This document shows positions 11,150-19,854 of a stretch of 46,550 nt of DNA, one piece after another. This DNA comes from Nesterenkonia sp. PF2B19. Lineage in GTDB: Bacteria; Actinomycetota; Actinomycetes; Actinomycetales; Micrococcaceae. Position 1 is the first letter of the stretch. Every line of letters begins with the position of its first letter. The position numbers and the translations under genes were made by a program. Where the stretch lies: assembly GCF_001758425.2 (NCBI RefSeq), contig NZ_MDSS02000027.1, forward strand, positions 1 to 46,550, given 5' to 3'. The notes beneath the pieces were generated by a model. The model was given only the letters and a program-made list of their open reading frames with translations, was not told the origin of the DNA and did not search any database.

Positions 11150-12547
11150 TCAGGCCTGCTCCTCGGCGAACGTGCCGTCGTTCTCCCCGCGGAAGAAGTC
11201 ACGGCCGTAGATGACCAGGCAGAGCAGGATCCCGACGCCGAGCCCCCAGGCCGCACCGAGCAGGGCCAACGCTCCGGCTGTCACTCCGGCGATCCCCAGA
11301 TCCCGCTGACTGCGGGCCTCCATGATGCCGATCCGCACGCTCACGTAGGCCTGGACCAGCAGGGTCAGGGCCATCGCGACGCCGAGCACCGGCTCCACAA
11401 GGGTGACGATGGGAAGCAGCAGCAGGCCCGTGTTGGTGCCCCAGCGGAAGGACCCGGCTCCTCCGTAGAGGGACTTCATAGCCTTCCGGCCCTCTTTGTA
11501 CCGTTCGGTGATCACCACCAGCATCGCCGACCAGGAGGGACCACACATCGCGACGTCGGGGCCGATCACTCCCATCAGGGCGTTGCGTCCGCCGAAGATC
11601 AGGTGGGAGCGGTCGGGGTTGTACTCCACGTTCTCGTCCGGCCGGGCTCTGTTCGCCTGCTTCAGCACGGCGTTGGCCTGCAGCGTGTCTCCGAAGACCA
11701 CGATGTAGGTGGCCAGCACGGTGGGGATGGCGGTCACGAACATCATCAGCGGCGGCAGGCCCAGCCCGAAGATCGTGTACTCGCGCCACAGCGTGAGAAA
11801 GTCGGGCTGCACGATGCCCCACTCGATCTGCGACCACTCCGCCTCGCGGGTCAGCGGGGCGATGAGGACGGCCACCAGGATCGCCGGCAGCACACCGAGC
11901 TTGCCGATCTGCATGGCCAGGCGGTTCTTCTCCCGCCAGCGGGGGAAGTGACGGGAGAACAGGAGGAAGAACACCAGCCCGATCGCGATGGTGATGGTGA
12001 TCGGGAACTGCTCGAACTGGCCGCCCTCCCCGAAGACGGTCTGCACCGCAGCGATGCCCGCGCCCATGAGCACACCGGCCTTGATGGCCGGCGGGATGGC
12101 GCGCACCACCCGCTTGGCCAGCCCGGTGACGCCGAGCAGGATCGAGAACAGTCCCAGCAGGATCTGGAAGGAGATCAGCGCATGGACGCGCTCGGGGCCT
12201 TCCGGGAACGTCATGCAGTAGGCCATGACCAACGGGATCGCCGGGGTGATCCACCCCGGGACCACGGGATCGCCCAGCAGGTGGTGCGTCAGGTAGAGGA
12301 ACCCGTTGAGCAGGATCACGGCGAGCGCCACCTCGAAGGGCATGCCCAGCAGGGTGATCATCATCGGGATGGCAGCGAGGTCCACCGCGCACATCAACAG
12401 GCCCTGGGTGTAGTCGGGCCATTCGAGGCGGTAGTGGACGAAGGGAAGCCGGATCTCGAAGGGGCCGGCCTTCCAGTGGGGTGAGGAGGGGGCGCCGTCG
12501 CCCTGCTCTCCGGGGCTGTCCCCGTGGTCTTCGATGGTCTGGGCCAT
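11150..12547 (-). CDS. SLC23/NCS2-like permease
   Basis: An integral membrane transporter of 465 residues with 12-14 predicted helices. Features that fit the nucleobase/ascorbate (NCS2, SLC23) superfamily are the long first half with GDPVVPGWITPAIPL, the helix pair around IPPAIKAGVLMGAGIAAVQTVFG, VFGDTLQANAV, and a C-terminal half with PDVAMCGPSW. It is not a close match to well-studied uracil or xanthine permeases, so the substrate is open. The ATG at 12547 lies 7 bases after the AGGAG site; another ATG at 12553 is too close to it. It overlaps or abuts the end of the alcohol dehydrogenase gene, so the two are surely one transcript under the divergent PucR-type regulator. The physiological substrate may be the alcohol oxidised by that partner or its product. 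Confidence 0.75.
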   Translation of the reverse strand: MAQTIEDHGDSPGEQGDGAPSSPHWKAGPFEIRLPFVHYRLEWPDYTQGLLMCAVDLAAIPMMITLLGMPFEVALAVILLNGFLYLTHHLLGDPVVPGWITPAIPLVMAYCMTFPEGPERVHALISFQILLGLFSILLGVTGLAKRVVRAIPPAIKAGVLMGAGIAAVQTVFGEGGQFEQFPITITIAIGLVFFLLFSRHFPRWREKNRLAMQIGKLGVLPAILVAVLIAPLTREAEWSQIEWGIVQPDFLTLWREYTIFGLGLPPLMMFVTAIPTVLATYIVVFGDTLQANAVLKQANRARPDENVEYNPDRSHLIFGGRNALMGVIGPDVAMCGPSWSAMLVVITERYKEGRKAMKSLYGGAGSFRWGTNTGLLLLPIVTLVEPVLGVAMALTLLVQAYVSVRIGIMEARSQRDLGIAGVTAGALALLGAAWGLGVGILLCLVIYGRDFFRGENDGTFAEEQA

Positions 12548-12549
12548 GA

Positions 12550-13745
12550 TCATGCTCCTGTCGGTGGGCGGGGTGGTGGGCGAGGTGGTGGTCGAGGGCC
12601 CTTGATGCGGGCTGCTCCGCATCGGCGGGTGCGGGGTCGGCGTCGAACTCGATGATCTGCCGCACGGCACGTCCGTCTTCGAGGTCGTCCATCGCCTGGT
12701 TGATGTCCTCCAGGCGGATGCGCGAGGTGATGAGCTTCTCCACCGGCAGCCGTCCTTCGCGCCAGAGCTGTTCGTACCGGGGGATGTCCCGGCTGGGCAC
12801 CGAGGAGCCCAGATAGGAGCCGATCACGGTGCGGGCCTCTGCGGTGATGCGCAAGGGGGAGATCGTGGCAGTGGCGGTGGGGGCGGGCAGCCCGGTGGTG
12901 ACGGTGCGGCCTCCCGGTGCGGTGGCGTCGAAGGCGGTCTCGAAGGCGCGGGGGCTTCCGGCGCATTCGATCACGTGATCCGCGGTGAGGCCCTCCTCGG
13001 CGACCTGCCGGGGGGTCCAGGTCTCATGGGCTCCGAGCTCGCCGGCCATGGTCAGCTTGTCCTCGGCCATGTCGACGCCGATCACCCGTTGGCAGCCTTC
13101 GGCCAGGGCGGTGATGAGCGCGGCCATTCCGACGCCGCCCAGGCCCACGATCATCACCGACTCCGCCGGCGCGGGTTGCGCGGCATTGAGCAGGGCCCCT
13201 CCTCCGGTGAGCACGGCACAGCCGAGGACGGCGGCCACATGGGGCGGGACGTCGTCGCCGACCGGCACCACGCTGGCCCGGTCCACCACCGCGTGGGTCG
13301 CGAATCCGGAGACGCCGAGGTGGTGATGGACCTCGGCACCGTCGCGGCTCAGGCGGCGATGGCCGTGGAGCAGCTCGCCGGCGTTGTTGGCCCGGGAGCC
13401 GCGGGTGCAGGGCAGTCGTCCCCCGGCCGCGCAGTTCTCGCACTGTTCGCAGCGCGGCAGGAACGTCATCACCACCCGCTGGCCGGGGCTGACGTCGTCG
13501 ACGGCGGAGCCGACGGCCTCCACGATGCCGGCCGCCTCATGGCCGAGCAGCATGGGCACGGGGCGTTCCCGGTGGCCGTTGAGCACCGAGAGGTCCGAAT
13601 GGCAGACCCCGGCGGCCTCCATGCGGACCAGGACCTCTGTGGGTCCGGGAGCCTCGAGGGTCAGCTCGCTGATGCGCAGCGGCTCGGTGGAGGCGTAGGG
13701 GCGGGCGCGGCCGATCTCTTCGAGGACGGCACCTCTGATCTTCAC
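12550..13745 (-). CDS. Zinc-dependent alcohol dehydrogenase, 3' end probably frameshifted
   Basis: A medium-chain, zinc-type alcohol dehydrogenase oxidising an alcohol with NAD(P). Visible motifs are AAGVCHSDLSVLNG and GHEAAG (catalytic zinc), the structural zinc cysteines in CEQCENC...LPC, and the Rossmann turn GLGGVGMAAL. The conserved domain ends with RAVRQIIEF near residue 366 (about base 12648). No stop follows in that frame: it stays open through the whole permease gene to 11199 (848 codons), which cannot be real. A one-base deletion between about 12650 and 12570 would move translation into a frame that stops with the TGA at 12550, overlapping the permease start. That end is adopted here. 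GTG at 13745 follows AGGAGA by eight bases. Confidence 0.8.
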
Positions 13746-13797
13746 GGATGATTCTCCTGGGCGTCTCGGCAGGTGTGAGGCGGGCGTGGTGCTGTGT

Positions 13798-13860
13798 CTG
13801 ATGACATCAGCTCCCTGTTCCCTGGGCCACAGCCGCCGTGGCTGAGAATTCTCCTATGAT
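13798..13860. promoter_or_regulatory. Divergent control region between alcohol dehydrogenase and PucR-type gene
   Basis: Three dyads are packed here: CTGATGACATCAG (13798-13810, perfect, one-base centre), GCCAC/GTGGC (13826-13842) and GAGAATTCTC (13844-13853, perfect). The last abuts TATGAT at 13855-13860, a good -10 located six bases before the ATG at 13867. The dyads are candidate operators for the PucR-type protein itself; this is an inference from position. Confidence 0.45.
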
Positions 13861-13866
13861 GTGTCC

Positions 13867-15657
13867 ATGGTGGACACCTTGGATGGCTCAGGCACTGACG
13901 AGACCGGTCACGGCCGGGAAGCGCTGCTGCGGGCGCTGCTGGACACCGCGGCCGAGCTGTCCAGCCTGCAGGACGTCGAATCGGTGCTCCAGTCGATCGT
14001 CCGACGCACCCGGCACCTGCTGCGCTCCGACATGGCCTACATCAGCCTCAACGACCATGCCGCCGGCGAGACCTACATCCGCCAGTCCGACGGCGTCACC
14101 ACCCAGGAGTACCGGACGCTGCGCATGCCGATCGGCTACGGCATCCTCGGTCGGGTGGCCACCGGCGTGGCTCCGTATCAGACCACCGACTATCTGCGGG
14201 ACGAGTCGATCCCTCACCTGGACTCCATCGATGAGATCGTCGCCGGCGAGGGCGTGCTGACCATCATGGGAGTGCCCCTGCTGGTGGGTGGGCAGGTCAT
14301 CGGCGCGCTCATGGTCGCTGAACGCTCCCACCGGGTCTTCAGCCCGGAGGAGATCGACGTCGCGGATTCGTTGGGCACGCACGCCGCCGTGGCCCTGGAC
14401 AATGCCGAGCGGTACACCCGCGCCCTGCACGACGCCGAGCAGCTCAGCCGCGAGCATGAGCGCAGCCAGGAGGAGCTCGTCTCCCGCACCCAGCTGATGG
14501 ACTTCGACGCCGAGCTGCTCCACGAGATCAACCGCGCCCCCACCGAAGACAGCGTCCTGACGCTCACCGCACAGACCCTCGGGGCACCCGTGGCGCTGCT
14601 CTCCGAGATCGGCGAGCAGATCGCCGTCGCCGCAGCCCGGCCTGGCCACCCGGATGACCCGGCAGGCCGCACACCCACGATCCCGTCCCCTGGGCTCGCC
14701 GCCCTGGAGGCGGCCAGCGCCGCCGGCCGGGCCCTGCGGATCGGCGAGGGCCCTGATGCCGTCGTCGTGGCGCCCATCCGCTCCGGCCATGACGCCCTGG
14801 GGCACCTGGTGACCTGCGGCGTCGAGGACCCGGCCGAGCTTCAGCTGCTCGATCACGCGGCGGCGCACATGGCGCTGGCGCTGCAGTTCGTCCGGGCGGA
14901 GGAGGACGCTCAGCACCGCCAGCAGCTGGACGTGATCGAGGATCTGCTGGCCGAACGGCCGATCTCCGACCACCGGCTCGCCCGCCGCCTGCAACGCTGG
15001 CGGCTGGGCCTGCACGACCCGATCCACGTCGCGGTGATCCTGCCCGCACAGGACACCGACGCCGTGCGCCGGCTGCTGCGTGGCCTCCCGGGCACCCGGT
15101 TGGCGGCGCCCCTCGGCGACCAGCTGTGTGTGATCTTCGACGACGAGCGCTGGGTGGCGTCCGCACGCCGCCAGGCCTCCGAGCAGGGGCTGGGCATCCA
15201 GGGCGCCTGGTCCGGGCCGATGCCGTCGATCCGCCACCTGCCGAAGCACCACCGCATCGCACGCCTGGCCGTCACGGCGATGCGGCTGGGCGGCCGCCAG
15301 GGACTGGTGGACGCTGCCGACGTGGGTGTGGTCGGTGCCGTGCTCCACGCGGCAAGCCAGGCCGAGGCCCAGGGGGATCCGATCGACCTGACCGCGCCGA
15401 TCGCCGCGCTGGTCTCCCACGATGCCGAACGGGGCACCGAGCTGGTGCGGACGGCTGCGACCTTCTTCGAGACCGACCGGCGGATCGACCGCACCGCCGA
15501 AGCGCTCTTCCTGCACCGCAGCACCGTCAAGCAGCGGCTGCAGTCCATCCGCCGGATCCTCGGAGAAGGATGGGACCACGCGCCGCGCAGCCTGGACGTG
15601 CATCTCGCGCTGCGGGTCTGGAGCCTGACGCACGGCCCGGAGACGGACGCCGACTGA
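13867..15657 (+). CDS. GAF-domain PucR-family transcriptional regulator
   Basis: A cytoplasmic regulator of 596 residues. The N-terminal region (about 20-180) is a GAF-type sensor domain with ALLDTAAELSSL and TLRMPIGYGILGRVATG. A short coiled linker (residues 180-220) and a degenerate second sensor region follow. The C-terminus is the PucR helix-turn-helix with DRTAEALFLHRSTVKQRLQ near residue 545. Such proteins activate catabolic operons in response to a small molecule. The gene is divergent from the alcohol dehydrogenase and permease, which are its likely targets. I chose the ATG at 13867 because TATGAT lies six bases upstream, the spacing of a leaderless start; GTG at 13861 would sit inside the initiation region. 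It ends before two palindromic elements. Confidence 0.85.
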   Translation: MVDTLDGSGTDETGHGREALLRALLDTAAELSSLQDVESVLQSIVRRTRHLLRSDMAYISLNDHAAGETYIRQSDGVTTQEYRTLRMPIGYGILGRVATGVAPYQTTDYLRDESIPHLDSIDEIVAGEGVLTIMGVPLLVGGQVIGALMVAERSHRVFSPEEIDVADSLGTHAAVALDNAERYTRALHDAEQLSREHERSQEELVSRTQLMDFDAELLHEINRAPTEDSVLTLTAQTLGAPVALLSEIGEQIAVAAARPGHPDDPAGRTPTIPSPGLAALEAASAAGRALRIGEGPDAVVVAPIRSGHDALGHLVTCGVEDPAELQLLDHAAAHMALALQFVRAEEDAQHRQQLDVIEDLLAERPISDHRLARRLQRWRLGLHDPIHVAVILPAQDTDAVRRLLRGLPGTRLAAPLGDQLCVIFDDERWVASARRQASEQGLGIQGAWSGPMPSIRHLPKHHRIARLAVTAMRLGGRQGLVDAADVGVVGAVLHAASQAEAQGDPIDLTAPIAALVSHDAERGTELVRTAATFFETDRRIDRTAEALFLHRSTVKQRLQSIRRILGEGWDHAPRSLDVHLALRVWSLTHGPETDAD

Positions 15658-15674
15658 GCGGTACGCTCCCTCCG

Positions 15675-15745
15675 GTTGAGTCCGGAGGCATTGTCGCTAT
15701 GAGTGCACTGACGCGGCTTGTAGCGACCACGGCTCCGGGGCCAAC
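15675..15745. repeat. Palindromic intergenic element, type P3, copy 1
   Basis: Arms at 15675-15699 and 15721-15745, 19 of 25 positions pairing, loop 21 bases. The ends are GTTG and CAAC, then CCGGAG against CTCCGG, and inner GTCGCTA against TAGCGAC. It follows the PucR-type gene and is immediately followed by a P1 element. A second P3 copy is at 41330-41400. Confidence 0.65.
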
Positions 15746-15747
15746 AC

Positions 15748-15817
15748 GTTGAGTCCGCGGTGTGGGCCCTTATGACGCGGGATCCGAGCTCATAAGGGCC
15801 CAAGCCGCGGAGGCAAC
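15748..15817. repeat. Palindromic intergenic element, type P1, copy 2
   Basis: Arms at 15748-15775 and 15790-15817 with 24 of 28 positions pairing around a 14-base loop. The arms contain GTTG, TCCGCGG and GGGCCCTTATGA with their complements. It lies between convergent genes (PucR-type and Lrp-type) and is the better-preserved relative of the element at 11065-11131. Confidence 0.75.
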
Positions 15818-15848
15818 GCAGCGGAGGCAACGCAGCGGAGGCAACGCA
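15807..15848. repeat. Three perfect 14-bp tandem units
   Basis: GCGGAGGCAACGCA occurs three times in a row. The first unit is the 3' end of the adjacent P1 palindrome, so the element's tail has been amplified, probably by replication slippage. It ends 11 bases before the Lrp-type stop codon. Confidence 0.85.
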
Positions 15849-15859
15849 GAAGGACCGAC

Positions 15860-16744
15860 TCAGATCGCGCGGGAGTAGTCCTCCTTGAGCGTCTTGAGGT
15901 GGAACCAGGTCTCCATCCCGGTCACCCCGGGCAGGCCTTTGAGATCGTCGAGCCGGGCGAAGACGTCCCCGGGCACAGAGGAGGCCAGAGTGGCGATCAG
16001 GTCGAAGGGCCCGAAGCTCATCGCCGCGAACTCCGTCTCCGGATAGCCCATGAGCCTCCGGGCCACGGACTCGTCCTCCCCACCCAGGTGCAGCCCCACC
16101 CCCACTTTGACGCGGCGGGCATGGGAGGAGTGGGTCACCACCGCACTGATCCGCAGGATCCGGTCGTCGAGCATGCGCCGCACCCGGCTGCGCACCGCCG
16201 TCGGCGAGAGCCGCACCTGCCGGGCCAGGTCCCGGTAGCTGATGCGTCCGTCGTGGCGCAGCAGCTCCACCAGCTCGCTGTCGATCTCGTCCACCCGGCC
16301 GCCGCCGTCGTAGTCCGAGACGAAGGATCCGCGCAGCACCTCGGTGTAGATGGCTGTGCGGATGCGCGCCACCTCGGGGAAGCTGCGCACCTGGGCCAGC
16401 ACCTCGAACAGGGCCTCGTGGTCCGCCGCCCGGACCTCCACCACGAGGTCCTGGGAGCCGGAGATCGCCGAGACCAGGGGGATGTCATCGCGGCCGCTGA
16501 GCTCCTCGACCACCCCGCTGAGCTCACCACGCCCGGTGATGGACACGTGGGCCAGGCAGCTCTCCCCCAGGAACGCCGGCGCCGCGGCCGCCACGATGCG
16601 CACTGCACCGGATTCGATGAGCTCCCGCACACGCGCGGACACCACGGAACGCGGGACCCCCAGCTGTTCCGCCAACGCGCTGAAGCTGGCTCTGCCGTCC
16701 TCCTGCAGCGCGGCGATGAGCTCGTCGTCGATCGACGTCGCCAT
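15860..16744 (-). CDS. Lrp/AsnC-family regulator with two tandem Lrp units
   Basis: A DNA-binding protein of 294 residues, about twice the size of a classic Lrp. An AsnC-type helix-turn-helix at residues 5-50 (IDDELIAALQEDGRASFSAL, then VPRSVVSARVRELI) is followed by a RAM-like ligand domain. A second HTH at about 152-200 (IDSELVELLRHDGRISYRDL, then LSPTAVRSRVRRML) and a second ligand domain follow. Lrp proteins bind amino acids. The divergent position next to an amino-acid 2-monooxygenase and ureohydrolase suggests control of that operon in response to the amino acid, but this is inferred. The ATG at 16744 has GGAGGAGG upstream. An in-frame ATG at 16810 lacks a site and would add a non-homologous tail. 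Confidence 0.85.
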   Translation of the reverse strand: MATSIDDELIAALQEDGRASFSALAEQLGVPRSVVSARVRELIESGAVRIVAAAAPAFLGESCLAHVSITGRGELSGVVEELSGRDDIPLVSAISGSQDLVVEVRAADHEALFEVLAQVRSFPEVARIRTAIYTEVLRGSFVSDYDGGGRVDEIDSELVELLRHDGRISYRDLARQVRLSPTAVRSRVRRMLDDRILRISAVVTHSSHARRVKVGVGLHLGGEDESVARRLMGYPETEFAAMSFGPFDLIATLASSVPGDVFARLDDLKGLPGVTGMETWFHLKTLKEDYSRAI

Positions 16745-16920
16745 CGGCCTCCTCCTTCCATCGGCGGCCCCCAGAGGCCGACCCACCGATTTCCCCACAT
16801 GCGACACCATCTCGGCAGATCATCACCATGGAGAGCACATGGAACACCTTCTGCGTCACATTCTGGCGGATCGACCGTCAGAAGTGAATCATCAGCACCC
16901 TCGTCCTGAACTTTTCCCCA

Positions 16921-16949
16921 TTGCCATGTGACGCGCCTCTCAGTACATT
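16921..16949 (+). promoter_or_regulatory. Promoter of the monooxygenase-ureohydrolase operon
   Basis: TTGCCA (16921-16926), a 17-bp spacer and TACATT (16944-16949) give a good sigma-70-type match. It lies 90 bases before the start codon at 17039 in the Lrp-divergent region, which is noticeably less GC-rich than the coding DNA. Confidence 0.5.
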
Positions 16950-17038
16950 CGGAAGCAGATCCCCGCCGTGCGCACCGGTGCACCCTGCCCGCCGTCGCCA
17001 CCGGCGACACGCCCACCCCCGTCTCGTGAGGACCGCCC

Positions 17039-18762
17039 ATGACGCTCTCGACCCCGCTTCCCGATGAGTCCCCCGCCGCCGAGCGGCCCGCCGACACCCC
17101 GCCCCTGACCATGCTCAGCCCGGACTTCCCCTTCAGCTACGACCACTATCTGGCGAGCCCGACCGGACTGGGTCAGGTCCCCGAACAGGCGCACGGCACC
17201 GAGGTCGCCGTCGTCGGCGGCGGACTGGCCGGCATCGTGGCCGCCTATGAGCTGATGAAGATGGGCCTGAAGCCCGTGGTCTACGAGGCGGCCGGAATCG
17301 GCGGGCGCCTGAAGTCCCAGGTCTTCGACGGCGCCCCCGACGTCGTCGTCGACCTCGGCGGGATGCGCTTCCCCACCACGGGCCGCGCCTTCTACCACTA
17401 CGTGGACAAGCTGGGCCTGGAGACCCGTGCGTTCCCCAACCCGCTCTCGCCCGTCACCCCGTCGACCGTGATCGACTCGCCCACGAGCCCGAGCCCACCT
17501 ACGCGGAGACCGAGGACCAGCTCCCCCCGCTCTACCGGGAGGTCGCCGAGGCATGGAAGCAGGCGCTGCGTGACGAGGCCGAACTCGACGCCGTGCAGGA
17601 CGCCATCCGTCACCGCGACGCGCAGACCCTCAAGCGGCTCTGGAACGAGCTGGTGGCCCGCTTCGACGACGAGTCCTTCTACGGCTTCGTCGCCGGCTCC
17701 GAGGCCTTCAAGGCCCTGAGCTGGAAGCACATCGAGACCTTCGGGCAGGTGGGCTTCGGCTCCGGCGGCTGGGACACCGACTTCCCGAACTCCGTGCTCG
17801 AAGTCCTGCGAGTCGTCTTCACCGACGCCGACGACGACCACCGCGGCATCGTCGGCGGCGCCCAGCGTCTGCCCGAGTCGCTGTGGCGCCACGCTCCCGA
17901 GGACATCGTCCACTGGCCGGCCGGCACCTCGCTGGAGTCGCTGCACGGCGGCGCACCCCGAGGTGCGGTCACCGGCATCCACCGCGGCCAGGACGGCTCG
18001 CTGCCCGACGGCGGCGTCACCATCACCGAGAAGTGGGGCCGCACCACCACGTACCCGGCCGCCGTCGTGACCTGCCAGTCCTGGCTGCTCTCAGCCCGAA
18101 TCGACACCGACGAAGACCTCTTCACCCCGGAGATGTGGAACGCCATCGAGAAGAGCCACTACATGCTCTCCTCGAAGACCTTCGTCATGGTGGACCGCCC
18201 GTTCTGGCGGGACATCGACCCGGAGACCGGCCGCCCGGTGATGTCCATGACGCTGACCGACCGGCTCCCGCGGGCCACCTACCTGCTGGACGAGGGCCCG
18301 GACAAGCCGGCGGCGATCCTGCTCTCCTACACCTGGAACGACGACGCCCTGAAGTGGCTGCCGCTGGACGCCGACGAGCGCACCCGGCTCATGCTGCACT
18401 CGCTGCACAAGATCTACCCCACCCTTGACATCGGCTCCCACATCATCGGCCAGCCGATCACCGTCTCCTGGGAGGCCGACCCCAACTTCATGGGCGCCTT
18501 CAAGAACAACCTGCCGGGCCACTACCGGTACCAGGAGAAGCTGTTCAACCACTTCGTGCAGAAGGACCTGCCGCAGCACCAGCGCGGCATCTTCCTGGCC
18601 GGCGACGACATCTCCTTCACCGCCGGCTGGGCCGACGGCGCCGTCACCACCGCGCTCAACGCCGTCTGGGGCGTCATGGACCACCTGGGCGGCTCCACCG
18701 CCACGGACAACCCCGGCCCCGGCGACGTCTGGGACGAGCTCAAGCCCATCGCCCTGGACTGA
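17039..18762 (+). pseudogene. Amino-acid 2-monooxygenase-type flavoprotein amine oxidase, one frameshift
   Basis: An FAD enzyme of the flavin amine oxidase fold, about 574 residues if repaired. The FAD site is VVGGGLAGIVAAYELMKMG with an acidic residue in VVYEAAG and GGRLKSQ. The C-terminal stretch [19 protein letters not shown], then [12 protein letters not shown] and [20 protein letters not shown], is the signature of lysine, arginine and tryptophan 2-monooxygenases. These oxidatively decarboxylate an amino acid to an amide. With a ureohydrolase directly downstream, arginine (giving 4-guanidinobutyramide) is the favoured substrate by inference. The frame breaks near 17476 after STVID. Restoring one C gives the continuous run AHEPEPTYAETEDQLPPLY. 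All motifs on both sides are intact. GAGGA lies ahead of the ATG. Confidence 0.85.
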
Positions 18763-18833
18763 GGCACCCCCGCTTCCTGCCCTTCCCGCCCTTCCCCTCC
18801 CTTCCCTGCCCTTCCCCGCCCCGAAAGGACATC

Positions 18834-19850
18834 ATGACCAGCCAGTCCTCCCCCGAGAACACCCCCACGACGCCGGTCGGCCCCCGCGACAGCTCCAAGA
18901 CCCCGCGCTACGCCGGCCGGGCCACCTACGCCCTGCTCCCGGAGCTGCACGAGGTCGGCCGCGCCGACATCGCCGTGGCCGGGGTCCCCTTCGACACCGG
19001 AGTGAGCTACCGCCCCGGGGCGCGCTTCGGTCCCTCCCACGTCCGGGAGGCCTCGCGCCTGCTGCGCCCCTACAACCCGGCCCAGGACATCTCCCCCTTC
19101 GCCGTGCAGCAGGTCGCCGACGCCGGTGACCTGGTGGCCAACCCGTTCAACCTGGACGAAGCCATCCAGCAGGTGGCCGACGGCGCCCGCGACCTGCTCA
19201 CCCAGGCCGAGAAGCTGGTGGTCATCGGCGGCGACCACACCATCGCCTACCCGCTGCTGCGCACCATGGCGGAGAAGCACGGCCCGGTGGCGGTGCTGCA
19301 CGCCGACGCCCACCTGGACACCTGGGACACCTACTTCGGCGCCCCCATCACTCACGGCACGCCGTTCCGCCGCGCCTCCGAGGACGGGTTCATCGACCTG
19401 ACCGCCAGCGCTCACCTGGGCATCCGCGGTCCGCTCTACGGCAAGGGCGACCTCGACGACGACGCCCGCCTGGGCTTCCAGATCACCACCAGCGAGTTCA
19501 TCGAGGAGCACGGCGTCCCGGCGGCGATCGAGCGGCTGCGCGCCCGCCTCGGCGACCGCCCGGTGTACATCTCGGTGGACATCGATGTCCTGGACCCGGC
19601 CCACGCGCCGGGCACCGGCACCCCGGAGGCCGGTGGCCTGACCTCACGGGAGCTGCTGCGCATCATCCGCGGACTCTCGGACCTGAACCTGGTGGGTGCC
19701 GACGTCGTCGAGGTCGCCCCGGCCTACGACCACGCCCAGCTGACGGCCGTGGCGGCCAGCCACGTGGTCTACGAGCTGATCTCCGCGATGGGCCAGTCCA
19801 AGAACGCCCCGGTCGAGAACACCCAGGTCGAGAACACCCAGGAAGCCTGA
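18834..19850 (+). CDS. Ureohydrolase (agmatinase / guanidinobutyrase family)
   Basis: A binuclear manganese enzyme of 338 residues that hydrolyses a guanidino compound to urea and an amine. The metal ligands are all visible: GGDHT (His135), HADAHLDT (Asp158, His160, Asp162) and [19 protein letters not shown] (Asp249, Asp251). SHGTPFRRA-like [10 protein letters not shown] is also present. Agmatinase and 4-guanidinobutyrase cannot be separated by eye. Its place behind a 2-monooxygenase, plus GABA-degrading genes at 32-37 kb, favours guanidinobutyrase. GAAAGGACATC precedes the ATG. The C-terminus ends in a tandem [11 protein letters not shown] caused by a 15-bp duplication (19812-19841). The upstream gap (18763-18833) is a pyrimidine-rich CCCTTCC repeat. 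The next gene starts four bases after its stop. Confidence 0.88.
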   Translation: MTSQSSPENTPTTPVGPRDSSKTPRYAGRATYALLPELHEVGRADIAVAGVPFDTGVSYRPGARFGPSHVREASRLLRPYNPAQDISPFAVQQVADAGDLVANPFNLDEAIQQVADGARDLLTQAEKLVVIGGDHTIAYPLLRTMAEKHGPVAVLHADAHLDTWDTYFGAPITHGTPFRRASEDGFIDLTASAHLGIRGPLYGKGDLDDDARLGFQITTSEFIEEHGVPAAIERLRARLGDRPVYISVDIDVLDPAHAPGTGTPEAGGLTSRELLRIIRGLSDLNLVGADVVEVAPAYDHAQLTAVAASHVVYELISAMGQSKNAPVENTQVENTQEA

Positions 19851-19854
19851 GCCC

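Noticed and set aside
11199-13745. 848-codon minus-strand frame joining alcohol dehydrogenase to more sequence
   Set aside because: After residue 370 or so the product is arginine/proline-rich out-of-frame permease sequence. A lost stop by frameshift explains it better than a fusion.
18763-18833. Pyrimidine-rich CCCTTCC repeats before the ureohydrolase as a regulatory element
   Set aside because: Simple low-complexity sequence with no dyad or promoter-like boxes; the two genes are probably just co-transcribed through it.
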